DNA from: Actinomycetes bacterium
GTDB taxonomy: Bacteria; Actinomycetota; Acidimicrobiia; Acidimicrobiales; Bog-793
Reading direction: 5' to 3'
NCBI GenBank assembly: GCA_021796535.1
Contig: JAKABW010000002.1
Coordinates: forward strand, 88,964-152,963
Length of the DNA: 64,000 bases
The translations under genes were made by a program, and so were the position numbers. Positions 27,991 through 37,878 of the stretch are shown here, one piece after another; the stretch's first letter is position 1; every line of letters starts with the position of its first letter. The notes beneath the pieces are model-generated. The model did no database searches. It worked only from the letters and a program-made list of their open reading frames with translations, and was not told where the DNA came from.

Positions 27991-28782
27991 ATGACCAGTG
28001 TAGCAAACTTTATAAATCATCTTAGAAACTTATTTAGGATAGTCTACAGACAATTTGCCATACTCTGTGGGCTCATTGTTATTTTATTCATGAGTTCTGC
28101 GGTCTATGTGAACGCCGCCTCGGCATCGACGCTCCACGATGCTTACGCCATGACGGCATCCACACATTTTTATGCCGCAGGCAAGGGGACACACAAGGCA
28201 TTGGCCGAAGGGAAAAAACTTGTAAAGAAAAATATCACAGCCGAAAAAACTGGACGCAGATTCTTGATTTCGAATGCATCAATGGTGCAATTGGTGTCGA
28301 GAATCGAAGACCGGGCTCAAAATCACCTGAGTCCCGCCGGAATACAAGTCTTCAATGCCATCAACGCGGTCAGGAAAAAGTTCGGACTGGCTCCCGGACT
28401 TCCCACGACGGCGGGACGTGGCTTGGTCATGCAGGGTGCCAGAAGCGGCAATGACCCCAACATGTTGAGAGTGGGCAACTCCATCCCGGAAGAATACAGC
28501 ATCTGGGGAGCCGTAAGCGGGGTAGCGGCGCCTTCCGTTGAAGCGACCAACGCCGTGGTGAACGCCTGGGTCTACAAAGACGGATGGATGGGTTCGGCCA
28601 CCGAAAACCTGGATTGCACGTCGCCGACAGCACCGGGGTGCAACGGACACAGAAGAGCCGTTTTGTCGGCTCCTCCCATGCCTGGGGCAACGTTGTACAT
28701 CAATGCGGTATCGATCAAGTCAGACGTCAACGGCAATCCGGTTGTCTCGATGGCAGCTTTGCTGATCTGGGTTGCCCCTTAG
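27991..28782 (+). CDS. Secreted CAP/SCP-like domain protein
   Basis: Signal-like hydrophobic segment, VFNAINAVRKKFGLAP...GWMGSATENLDC...GCNGHRRAVL; aaggagg upstream of ATG at 27991. Confidence 0.7.
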   Translation: MTSVANFINHLRNLFRIVYRQFAILCGLIVILFMSSAVYVNAASASTLHDAYAMTASTHFYAAGKGTHKALAEGKKLVKKNITAEKTGRRFLISNASMVQLVSRIEDRAQNHLSPAGIQVFNAINAVRKKFGLAPGLPTTAGRGLVMQGARSGNDPNMLRVGNSIPEEYSIWGAVSGVAAPSVEATNAVVNAWVYKDGWMGSATENLDCTSPTAPGCNGHRRAVLSAPPMPGATLYINAVSIKSDVNGNPVVSMAALLIWVAP

Positions 28783-28843
28783 GGGTTTGCGTCATTCATT
28801 TTTGCAACGGCCGCCGGCGGTTTCCGGCGGCGCCAAAAACCTT

Positions 28844-29272
28844 TCACACCATTGCTTCAACGGCTTTTGCCAGCTTATCTTCCACCTCTATTGTCCATGC
28901 CGACTCCGCCAAGTCAACCACCAAAAATATGTCGGAGAGGAGCAGCGTCTCGATAACGGCAATTCCCAAATGTTTCAGCCATTTTCCGATTCCGAAAGTT
29001 ACCGTAAAGTCGTCCCCGGTACCCGATATGGAGATGGTGAGAGCTCTGTCGGCGTCTATGACTTTATCCAAAAAGCCGCCTTTTTGGGCTTGGATCACGA
29101 TATCGCCGTCTCCCACCGTGCCTGTTTGGGTGTGGAATTTGTCATTATTTAAGTGTTGCTCAATTTGAGAAGCCAAATTTTGCAAGTCGGTGCCTTTTCC
29201 CTGAAAGTGCAATTCTTTTTTGCCAAGCATACAAGCCTTCCTTTCGCGTTTGGCATTGACTGCCTCTGTCAA
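28844..29272 (-). CDS. Conserved hypothetical protein
   Basis: 142-aa ORF; MLGKKELHFQGKGTDLQNLASQIEQHL...; no confident family. Confidence 0.5.
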   Translation of the reverse strand: MTEAVNAKRERKACMLGKKELHFQGKGTDLQNLASQIEQHLNNDKFHTQTGTVGDGDIVIQAQKGGFLDKVIDADRALTISISGTGDDFTVTFGIGKWLKHLGIAVIETLLLSDIFLVVDLAESAWTIEVEDKLAKAVEAMV

Positions 29273-29313
29273 TCTAACACGGCTCTATATAAATAGCAAT
29301 ATATGCAATAACA

Positions 29314-30444
29314 TCAATTGCCGGCGGGCATTAAATTGAAAGAACGGATAAGCAGCATATTGTTCCGGATATCCATGAGAACGGTTTCCGAGAGCGGACC
29401 GGAACCGGAAGGCGGGGAAACACCGACTTCGGCCTGCAGCATGACGGCGTATGCCTTGTCTTTGTGAACGTAAATGGTTACCCCCAAACCGCTCAGGTAA
29501 GAAAGGGAAGTATTCTTGGCAAGTGCCGCCGGTCTCGCCGTTTTGGGTGCGAGCAAGTTCCACCAGCCGATCTGACCCTCGCTGAGCGACTTTACGGCAC
29601 CTATGTAGGATTCCAAAGCTTTTGCTTCCACGTCAAGAGCGGCGGGCGAAGCAACCCAAGCGGGGTCGGGGGTGCCGGCGACTGTCATCTTGCCCATGGG
29701 GACGGAATTTTGATTCAGGGTCAGACCCTGGGCCGCGAGCGCCGGGGGAGCCGGCACGGAAATGTTTTGTTGGCGGACGGCAGCGAGCAGGGGACTTACT
29801 TTTGCGGACGCGGGACGCTTTGCGACGGGGGAGACTTTTACTTCCCGTAAATTGACCAAATATCTGTCCGGGGTAAACCAAAGGGCATTCGTCGGCCAGC
29901 AAGTCACCAATGTCATGGTGGGGGAAGACGAATTGTAAACGGGGCTCCCTTGTTTTACCACTCGGTGACTGACGACGCGGAAAACATATTTCTGACAAAA
30001 AGTTTCATAGGTAATTTCCGATCCGATTTTTAGCCGGTCTATATTGACAAAGTAGCTTACGTCGTGCGCCTGTAAGACGGCCCTTCCGGTATTTCCCGGC
30101 CATACCGAAGAAGGGTCGTGCCCCACGGCAACCGCCAGAACGGCGTCACTGTTGCCCTGCATAACCGGTGCCTGCAGGGAGATGGAAGGCGCCAAAAGAA
30201 GTCCGGCGGCGGTGTCGGGAGCGGAAGAGGGCTTGGCCCGGCAAGCCGAGGTCTCGTAGTGTTTTGCCGCGGTCGTCCGGGAGGCTTTGTTTTGCCCGGC
30301 AGTAAAATTGGTTATCAAATGATGGCCTACGGAAGCAGAATGCGTGTCCCATCTCCAGATATAGATCTTGACGCCCGCCACAAAAGCCAATATGACAACC
30401 CCCGTCATTAAAAGTATTTTCTGTGACAAGCTTCTTTTTTTCAT
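29314..30444 (-). CDS. Class D/E-like sortase with long C-terminal extension
   Basis: N-terminal TM, AVLQAHDVSYF (catalytic His region), MTLVTCWPTNALWFTPDRYLV (TLxTC...R). Confidence 0.82.
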   Translation of the reverse strand: MKKRSLSQKILLMTGVVILAFVAGVKIYIWRWDTHSASVGHHLITNFTAGQNKASRTTAAKHYETSACRAKPSSAPDTAAGLLLAPSISLQAPVMQGNSDAVLAVAVGHDPSSVWPGNTGRAVLQAHDVSYFVNIDRLKIGSEITYETFCQKYVFRVVSHRVVKQGSPVYNSSSPTMTLVTCWPTNALWFTPDRYLVNLREVKVSPVAKRPASAKVSPLLAAVRQQNISVPAPPALAAQGLTLNQNSVPMGKMTVAGTPDPAWVASPAALDVEAKALESYIGAVKSLSEGQIGWWNLLAPKTARPAALAKNTSLSYLSGLGVTIYVHKDKAYAVMLQAEVGVSPPSGSGPLSETVLMDIRNNMLLIRSFNLMPAGN

Positions 30445-30567
30445 CCGGCAACCTACAAAGTTTTATTTATATAATACCTTTTGTCGGCTACTTTCGGGAC
30501 GCGCCGGTATGAAAACCCCGGTTGAGGTTGCCTGTCGGAAAACTTGCCGGAAGAAAAAGCGGCATGT

Positions 30568-31359
30568 CTAGCTGCTTTCCAACATTTTTTTATACTTTTC
30601 CCGCCTTTGTTCCACCGACAGCAAACTGCAATCGCTGCACTTTTCTTTTTTTGATAGCTTGTAATACAGGCAGCAGTTTTTTCTTTCCCAATACCACCCG
30701 TGCTTATCGCCGACCGACAAAAGATAGAAGTTTCCCTGATTCTGCATTTCCTTTGGGACAAGGGTAAAAAACAGTTCGCCGTCCCCAATCAAATCCCGGC
30801 CAAAAAGACCCTCCAAGGTTCTGAACACGGATGCCGAGGCGGAAGCTACATTTCCCCACAGTAAGCGGGAACCTATTGCAAATTCTGATCTCAGGCATTC
30901 CGTGAGCAGGCGCAAGTGATTTTCTATGATGTCGTCGACGGCGGTTTGCAGGTCTTGTTCTTTGCCGGTGCTTTTGTGAATTTTTTCCGACAGGTAACAA
31001 AGTTTTGAGACGCGTCCCGAGGCAATGTCAAAATACATGTTTTTGGGATCCGAGGAAGGCATCAACCCCGATACGAGCAGGGGGGCGATTCCCATCGCCA
31101 AGACTCTGAAGGAGTAACTGAGCAAAAAAAGAGAGGCCGCAACCTGTTCTGACGGGGCGCCTATCTTTGTTCCCGAATCCGTTACTACTGTCTTTAGTAT
31201 TTTTGGATCCTCCAACAGTGCCGAACAGGAGGTAAAGTTTTCGCCGGGACTCTTTGTTGTGTCGGCTTTCAGATAGGGAAGATATTCGGCGACTTTGTCC
31301 AGGGCGGATCGCAGGAGCAAAAAATTTTCTTCCGGCAAAAGTGTTTTGTCTGCGGTCAT
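30568..31359 (-). CDS. FhuF-like [2Fe-2S] ferric-siderophore reductase family protein
   Basis: C-terminal WYWERKNCCLYYKLSKKEKCSDCSL (CC...C..C). Confidence 0.8.
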   Translation of the reverse strand: MTADKTLLPEENFLLLRSALDKVAEYLPYLKADTTKSPGENFTSCSALLEDPKILKTVVTDSGTKIGAPSEQVAASLFLLSYSFRVLAMGIAPLLVSGLMPSSDPKNMYFDIASGRVSKLCYLSEKIHKSTGKEQDLQTAVDDIIENHLRLLTECLRSEFAIGSRLLWGNVASASASVFRTLEGLFGRDLIGDGELFFTLVPKEMQNQGNFYLLSVGDKHGWYWERKNCCLYYKLSKKEKCSDCSLLSVEQRREKYKKMLESS

Positions 31360-32258
31360 CTGATGCGTCTCAGGACTGTCGGATCACACTCTTTGTTTTG
31401 CAGGAGGGCATGCAACGCCACGGTGCCGTCCACCAGTCTTGGTCCGGGTCTGGAAAAATACCAGCCGGCATCGGCCACGTAAAACTCGCTTGCTCCGGCA
31501 AAGACCGGCAGGTTTTCTATTGCCCTTGCCTGTTCAAGGGCTTGGCCGATACTGAATCCGCATGGCATGAAAAGTACGGTGTCGAACTCCAAGGCGGCGA
31601 TGTCTTGTAAGTCAAGCTTCGTGGAATTGGCATTTTTGATGCAGCCCACCGCTTCGGCGCCGGCTGTTTCTATCATTTCGGGAACCCAGTGTCCGGCGCT
31701 GTAGGGAGGATTTGCCCATTCCAGCGGAAATACTTTTTTGCGCTTTGGCGGGGGTGAGGCTTTTAACTCCGACAAAGACTTCCTAAGAGCGTCTGTTATC
31801 CGCTGTGCTTTTGACAGGGTGCCGGTGGCGGCTCCTATGGTGATGATGTTTTCAAAAACGTCTTCCAGGGAAAACGGATCCAGGGAGATTACTTCTGCGT
31901 CGATGCCGAGAACGTCTAAGGCCAAAGAAAGATGGCCCTTTGGTACGGCGCATACTTTGCAGATATCCTGAGTCAGGACGATCTCCGGGCGCAATTCCCT
32001 TATTTTCTCCAAGTCAATCCGCTGGGTGAGGGTGCCGCTTGCCGCTGCTGCTTTGACTATATTGTCGATTTCCAGGGGTGTGGAGTTCTTCGGGATGACG
32101 GAAGAGGTCACTTTGGGCTTTTCCTGAGTTTGCGGCGGCCAGTTGCACTCATGCGTCAAACCCACCAGAGAGTCCTCCAAGCCAAGCAGGTAACATATTT
32201 CTGTGGCCGACGGTAGCAGGGACAGTATTGTCTTGGTCATGTTTATGCTTTCGTTCAA
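31356..32258 (-). CDS. BtuF-like periplasmic-binding-fold protein
   Basis: ILSLLPSATEICYLLGLEDSLVGLTHECNWPP; no obvious signal peptide. Confidence 0.82.
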   Translation of the reverse strand: MNESINMTKTILSLLPSATEICYLLGLEDSLVGLTHECNWPPQTQEKPKVTSSVIPKNSTPLEIDNIVKAAAASGTLTQRIDLEKIRELRPEIVLTQDICKVCAVPKGHLSLALDVLGIDAEVISLDPFSLEDVFENIITIGAATGTLSKAQRITDALRKSLSELKASPPPKRKKVFPLEWANPPYSAGHWVPEMIETAGAEAVGCIKNANSTKLDLQDIAALEFDTVLFMPCGFSIGQALEQARAIENLPVFAGASEFYVADAGWYFSRPGPRLVDGTVALHALLQNKECDPTVLRRIR

Positions 32259-32394
32259 ATAATTTAAAAATTTTTTATCGAACGTTTATCATAACAGTCG
32301 GAGCGTTTTTGAACCGCTTTGCCGGTCCCGACTTTTGAAAATCATATTGTTGTATCGGTAAGCAAAGCGGGCATTTATTGTATAAGGTAATCGG

Positions 32395-33753
32395 ATGGCA
32401 GAACTTACCAGCAGGGTCGTAATTGCCGGAACCCATTCGGGAGTGGGCAAAACCACTCTTTCCATAGCGATTATGGCGGCTTTTGTCAAAAAAGGCTTGA
32501 AGGTGACGCCGGCAAAGGTCGGCCCCGACTTTATAGACCCTTCTTATCACGAGCTGGCCGCCGGGAAGCGTTCCGTGAATCTGGACGTTTTCATTCAGGG
32601 TAAAGAAGCGATACTGCCTTTGGCGGCGGCTGCCGCCGAAGGCAGTGACTTGCTGGTGACGGAAGGGGTTATGGGGCTCTTTGATGACAGCGGGTTCGCC
32701 CCCTCGTCCGGCTCCACAGCCGAAGTGGCCAAACTCTTGGATGCCCCCGTGGTGCTGATCGTCGACTGCTCGGCCATGAGCAGTTCCGTCAAAGCCGTCG
32801 CACACGGTTTTTCCACTCTGGATAAGGACTTAAAATTTGCCGGTGTTATTTTGAATAAAGTGGCAAGCGAGGGACATGAGATCCTGTTGAAGGAAGCTTT
32901 GGAAGAGATCGGCGTAAAAGTGTTGGGGACGGTGATGAAAAACTCCGATTTTGAATTGCGCGAACGTCATCTCGGGCTCATCCCCGCCGTCGAACACAAA
33001 GAAAACGTTTTGGCCGGCATAGACAGACTGGCTCATGCGGCCGCGGAGTGTCTGGATCTCGACGCACTGTGGCAAGCGGCTGCCGCTGCGCCGGTCCTGA
33101 GAGTACAGCCGCTTGTCGGGCCTTCTTTCGTGAAGAAGACGAAAATAGGCATATGCGCCGGCAAAGCCTTCAGTTTTTACTATCCTGAAAATCTGGCCTC
33201 CCTGGAAGCAGCCGGCGGCGAACTGTTTTACTTTGACCCTTTGGTTGACGAAAAAATACCTGACGTGCAAGGGATCTATATGGGCGGAGGTTTTCCCGAA
33301 GTGTACGCCGAAGAAATTTCGGCCAACAAAAAATTCTTGGAGAATCTCTTCCGGAAGGCATCAGCGGGAGTGTCGGTATGGGCGGAATGCGGCGGGTATT
33401 TGTTGCTCTGCCAAGCCATCGGCGAACACCGGATGGCCGGAGTCATCCGAGAGGCAAAAGCGTTTATGACGGACCGGCCGACCCTCGGATACCGTCAAGG
33501 ACACACGCTTGCCGCAAGCGTGTTGGGTCCCGAAGGCACGCGTTTGAAAGGACACGAATATCATTACAGTCAAGTCGGCCCGCCCGGCGAAGATTTGTTT
33601 CTCGAAGGCAGGTTTCAAAGCGGCCGACAGGGCTACATCAAGAACAACGTCTTTGCCGGCTACCTGCATCAGCATCTGGCCGCGTCACCGGAAATAGCAG
33701 AGGCTTTTATACGTTCCGTGCCCGAGGAAAACGGCAATTCCGCATCGCAATAA
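32395..33753 (+). CDS. cbiA: Cobyrinate a,c-diamide synthase (CbiA/CobB)
   Basis: VVIAGTHSGVGKTTLSIAI, KVGPDFIDPSYH, C-terminal glutaminase VWAECGGYLLLCQAI. Confidence 0.92.
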   Translation: MAELTSRVVIAGTHSGVGKTTLSIAIMAAFVKKGLKVTPAKVGPDFIDPSYHELAAGKRSVNLDVFIQGKEAILPLAAAAAEGSDLLVTEGVMGLFDDSGFAPSSGSTAEVAKLLDAPVVLIVDCSAMSSSVKAVAHGFSTLDKDLKFAGVILNKVASEGHEILLKEALEEIGVKVLGTVMKNSDFELRERHLGLIPAVEHKENVLAGIDRLAHAAAECLDLDALWQAAAAAPVLRVQPLVGPSFVKKTKIGICAGKAFSFYYPENLASLEAAGGELFYFDPLVDEKIPDVQGIYMGGGFPEVYAEEISANKKFLENLFRKASAGVSVWAECGGYLLLCQAIGEHRMAGVIREAKAFMTDRPTLGYRQGHTLAASVLGPEGTRLKGHEYHYSQVGPPGEDLFLEGRFQSGRQGYIKNNVFAGYLHQHLAASPEIAEAFIRSVPEENGNSASQ

Positions 33754-33843
33754 AGTGCCGATAATGAATATTATGTAACTTTTTTAGGGAGGCGGTCTTT
33801 CGCTCCGAGACAACGCTTTCCCGGGAAGATCCGCTTTGGGGCG

Positions 33844-35367
33844 CTACTGCCCCTGTCCCAGAGAGAACCCGGGTTGGCCGTCAAATGTGTAAAGGCATTC
33901 CGTCTTGATGAAGGGAAATCCGGCGTCCGAGAGTTTGGCCAGCAAAGCGATTGTTTGGTTTTGGCTGACCGGGTCGGTTGTATTTTCGTTTTGAAAACGG
34001 CAACGCCAATGGTCGACGCAGAATGTTTCCGGTATCCCGTCCGGATAGACTTTTTGCCCGCGGTTGGTGATCATCACCAACGAAAGACCGTTGCCGGAGT
34101 TTTTTTCCATGGCTTCGGCGAGCTCTTCCGTCGATCCCCGCCAGTCAAAGAAAACGTCTATTCCCACCAATTCCTTTTTGGCCAAACTTCGGGTAGGAAG
34201 ATCTATCTTGATCGGCTTTCCGAATGACCGGTAGGTGACGTGTTTTAAATGTGCCGGGCTTTCGCCGAGCCTTTCTATCACGGCATCGCTGAACCGGTCG
34301 GTGCCGACTTTTTCTTTGGAAACCGAAGGGTTGTAAATGTCGGCGGTGTGTATGCCGTCTTCGACGGTTTTCAGCCATGCGTTGTGAACGCGTTCAGCCG
34401 CTTCGAATTGGCCCACGTGTGTCAGCATCTGGATGGCTCCGAGCAACAGCCCGGAAGGGTTGGCCAAGTTTTTGCCGGCTATGTCCGGCGCCGATCCGTG
34501 AATTGCTTCAAACATGGCGATGTTGTCGCCGATGTTGGCGCTCCCCGCCATGCCCACGGAGCCGACGAGTTCCGCGGCGACGTCGGAGAGGATGTCTCCG
34601 TAGAGGTTCGGCAATACCAGTACGTCAAAGCGTTCCGGCGTGTTGGCCAGTCTGGCGGTGCCTATGTCGATAATGAGGTGTTCCGCCTCTATGTCGGGGT
34701 ACTCGGCGGCCACTTCGTCGAAGACTCTGTGGAAAAGGCCGTCCGTTTGCTTCATGATGTTGTCTTTGGTGAAACAGCTCACTTTGGAGCGGTTGGCGCG
34801 GCGGGCGTATTCAAAAGCGTATCTTACGATTTTTTCGGTTCCCGGACGGGTAATCAATTTCAGACATTGGGTGACGTCTTCGGTCTGGCGGTGTTCGATT
34901 CCGCCGTAAAGGTCTTCTTCGTTTTCGCGGACGATGACGATGTCCGTGTCCGGGTGTTTGGTGGCGACGAAAGGAGCGTAAGACGGGCACGGTCTGATGT
35001 TGGCGAACATGCCGAATGCCTTGCGGATGGTGACGTTGAGGCTCTTGTATCCTTTGCCCTGCGGAGTGGTGATCGGGGCCTTCAACAGTACTCTTGTCTT
35101 TCGGAGAGAGTCCCACGCCCCCGGTTCTATGCCGGAGGTAATGCCTTTTTCGTAAACTTTTTCGCCTATCTTGATCTCTTCCGGCACCAAGTTTGCGCCG
35201 CCGGCGGCGATGATTTTGAGGGTGGCATCCATGATTTCGGGCCCGATGCCGTCTCCGCGGGCCACCGTGACGGAAACGGGAGCGGAGGACTTGTCGGCTG
35301 GCGTATCAAATTCCTGCATTGGGGTCTCCTTGCAACCTGTAAGCGTTCCCTGGCACACAGGGAGCAC
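33844..35367 (-). CDS. icd: Isocitrate dehydrogenase with C-terminal extension
   Basis: ARGDGIGPEIMDATLKII, SLNVTIRKAFGMFANIRPCPS, RENEEDLYGGIEHRQT, NLYGDILSDVAAELVG; likely Met at 35320 (MQEFDTPADK). Confidence 0.88.
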   Translation of the reverse strand: MLPVCQGTLTGCKETPMQEFDTPADKSSAPVSVTVARGDGIGPEIMDATLKIIAAGGANLVPEEIKIGEKVYEKGITSGIEPGAWDSLRKTRVLLKAPITTPQGKGYKSLNVTIRKAFGMFANIRPCPSYAPFVATKHPDTDIVIVRENEEDLYGGIEHRQTEDVTQCLKLITRPGTEKIVRYAFEYARRANRSKVSCFTKDNIMKQTDGLFHRVFDEVAAEYPDIEAEHLIIDIGTARLANTPERFDVLVLPNLYGDILSDVAAELVGSVGMAGSANIGDNIAMFEAIHGSAPDIAGKNLANPSGLLLGAIQMLTHVGQFEAAERVHNAWLKTVEDGIHTADIYNPSVSKEKVGTDRFSDAVIERLGESPAHLKHVTYRSFGKPIKIDLPTRSLAKKELVGIDVFFDWRGSTEELAEAMEKNSGNGLSLVMITNRGQKVYPDGIPETFCVDHWRCRFQNENTTDPVSQNQTIALLAKLSDAGFPFIKTECLYTFDGQPGFSLGQGQ

Positions 35368-35708
35368 GGTTCGGTAAGTAGAGTAGCATAAAGTATTGCT
35401 TTATATAAATTTTGACGGGTTTGACGGTCTGTGATACAGGACTCCCGGGTCATTTTGTGCCGAATATGTCGGGTATGTCAAATCTATTTTATCCGCTATC
35501 TGTTTGTCAGATGACGGCCGGAAACCTTCTCACGGATATTAGCGCTCCGGGTGCGGCATTTAATTCTCCGGAAATAGTGACAGACATCTTCTCATTTTGT
35601 GTGACTCTTTACATGCGGCATCAGGTTTGTGTTGAAAAGGAATCGGGAAATTATCAATTATGAGGCAAGTATATAACTTAGTTTTCATGAATCCGCTAAC
35701 ATAATAAT

Positions 35709-36011
35709 ATGGCAACCGACAAGAAGCCGACATGGACGTTCCTAACCAATCACGGACATGTGCTTCTCTGTATTGTGCGCGACCCGGTAATCAGAAGTCG
35801 CGACATTGCAATCCAAGTCGGCATTACGGAGCGTGCGGCCCAAAGCATCGTCGCCGACCTGATAGCGGCAGGCTACATCACGAAGTCCCGGGAAGGAAGA
35901 CGGAACAGATATTCCCTGAACCCTGCCCTGCCGTTGCGCCACCCCGTGGAGCACGATCATCAGGTGGGAGAATTGTTGAGCGTGCTGGCAAGCAAGCTGA
36001 ATTCCTTTTAG
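35709..36011 (+). CDS. Winged-helix (MarR/ArsR-like) transcriptional regulator
   Basis: RDIAIQVGITERAAQSIVADLIAAGYITKSREGRRNRYSLNP. Confidence 0.82.
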   Translation: MATDKKPTWTFLTNHGHVLLCIVRDPVIRSRDIAIQVGITERAAQSIVADLIAAGYITKSREGRRNRYSLNPALPLRHPVEHDHQVGELLSVLASKLNSF

Positions 36012-36240
36012 TACAAAACAGGATTTGTGTCTTTGCCACAATCCCCCCTTCTTCCCCCTTATAACAAAAAGTAATTTCCGTCTTTATTAATTCCGGTTTT
36101 GGGACCGCCGCCCGGCGGCAATTCCGGCATGCCTCAAAAAACCGCCGTATTGAAAAATTTAAAGCAAAAAAGCGACAATGGCAACAATATATGTAGTATA
36201 GTTCATGATATAGATTTCATATCTTAATATTCGTTGTTGG

Positions 36241-37878
36241 GTGAAGGAGTCGTTCGATGCAAAACTGTATCGGCAGGCAAAGTGTGAAGCGGAAATGAAT
36301 ATGCTGAGAGAACTTTGTCTTTCCGGTGTGGTTTTGGCGCTTGCGGTCGGTCTCGCGGTCTTTATGCTGCCATTCCCCGGAGATGCGATAAAGTCTAAAA
36401 TTTCGACACGTCTGTCCTGGTTGTCGGCGCTGTTTTCCCTCCTGAGCGCGGTGTTTGTGGCATGGCGTGGTCCCTTTTCTCTTATCGTGGTCGGCACGCA
36501 CGCCCATCCCGCGATCGGTCTTTTGGCAAACAGATTCACCGTTACTCTTTTGCTGCTCATCAGCGTTGTTGGCGCTGTCATACAGACCTTCTCGGTCCGC
36601 TATCTGCAGGCGGAACAGAATGCGGCGCGTTTTTTTGCCGGGGCCGATGCCGTCACCATCTCCATGGCGATAGTCGCAACTTCGATAACGGTTACGGTTT
36701 TGTCGGCGGCATGGATACTCGCCGGGGCGGCATTTGTTGCCGTTATCCGCTACCGTCCCGATCTTCCGGGCGTAAAAGAATCCGCCCGTCGGACAATGAA
36801 AGCCTTTGTTTTCGGCGATACGGCACTTTTGGTCGCTTCGGTCATCGTTTTCATGCGGATGGGAAACGTCGATCTTGCCGCCGTGCCTCGGCACATTTCG
36901 GCTGCGAATACGGGTTTTTTTGCCGACCTGATTGCCGTTTTGATTGTAGTGGCGGCTTTGACCCGTTCGGCACAGGGTTTTCTGGGCCGCTGGCTGCCCG
37001 ACAGCATAGCCGCACCGACTCCCGTATCGGCGCTGTTGCATGCCGGGGTGGTCAACGGAGGCGGGATACTGTTGATACGTCTGAGCGTCGTCACGGGAAA
37101 TTCTCTTTTTGCCATGTCTTTGGCTTTTGCGGTTGCCATGGCCACGGCAACCGTCGCAAATGCCCTTATGGGGAAAAAAGCCGATGTAAAAGGCAGTCTG
37201 GCATTTTCCACCATGGGGCAGATGGGCTTCATGATTGCCGAATGCAGCGTGGGTCTTTACTTGGCGGCGGTCATTCACTTGATCGGCCATGCGATGTATA
37301 AGGCCACACTGTTTTTCGGCTCCGGTTCTCAAATATCTGCCGCAAAAGGAATTTCAGCGACCTCTGCCCCCTTGTTCGTACGGGTTCCCTCCGCGGCGCT
37401 TACCGCGGCAGCGACGGCGGGCGTCGCGACTCTCATGGGGGGACTTGCGGACCAACGGGGACTTCCGCTTATTTTGTTCGTGGCCGTTACGGCGGCCTCG
37501 GCGGCTTGGAGCTGGTGGAGCCGCAGGCCCGCTTCCTTTCGGATCGCTCTTTTGGGAACGGCTCTTTTTGTGCTTCTCGGTGCCTGTTACGGTTTGATGG
37601 TCGGCGGACTGGGCCGTTGGATCGCTCCGGCGTTGCCCGCCGCCGGCAGCGGCACCCTCGACGCCCGATGGCTTTTGTCGCTGGCGGTGGCCGGATTTGC
37701 GGTGGCCGTTCTTCTGCGGATCTCTCCCGTCAGAATACGGGCGGCGGCTCTTTTGCTGGACATGGCCACGCCGTCTCTCGGACGGCGAAAAGGAGCGGGA
37801 AAAAAGAAAGAGATTTCATATATCGGCAAACAAGACATTCGGGAACCTGTTTCCGCATATGCGGGTGATGCGCCGTGA
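36241..37878 (+). CDS. dabB: DabB: NuoL/MrpA-like membrane subunit of the DAB inorganic-carbon accumulation system
   Basis: Multi-TM proton-channel-like protein (TPVSALLHAGVVNGGGILLIRLS, STMGQMGFMIAECSVG, LIGHAMYKATLFF) overlapping the dabA start. Confidence 0.88.
   Translation: MKESFDAKLYRQAKCEAEMNMLRELCLSGVVLALAVGLAVFMLPFPGDAIKSKISTRLSWLSALFSLLSAVFVAWRGPFSLIVVGTHAHPAIGLLANRFTVTLLLLISVVGAVIQTFSVRYLQAEQNAARFFAGADAVTISMAIVATSITVTVLSAAWILAGAAFVAVIRYRPDLPGVKESARRTMKAFVFGDTALLVASVIVFMRMGNVDLAAVPRHISAANTGFFADLIAVLIVVAALTRSAQGFLGRWLPDSIAAPTPVSALLHAGVVNGGGILLIRLSVVTGNSLFAMSLAFAVAMATATVANALMGKKADVKGSLAFSTMGQMGFMIAECSVGLYLAAVIHLIGHAMYKATLFFGSGSQISAAKGISATSAPLFVRVPSAALTAAATAGVATLMGGLADQRGLPLILFVAVTAASAAWSWWSRRPASFRIALLGTALFVLLGACYGLMVGGLGRWIAPALPAAGSGTLDARWLLSLAVAGFAVAVLLRISPVRIRAAALLLDMATPSLGRRKGAGKKKEISYIGKQDIREPVSAYAGDAP

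Noticed and set aside
34249-35391. 380-aa plus-strand ORF opposite icd
   Set aside because: Antisense shadow ORF of isocitrate dehydrogenase; composition is typical of reverse-frame translation.
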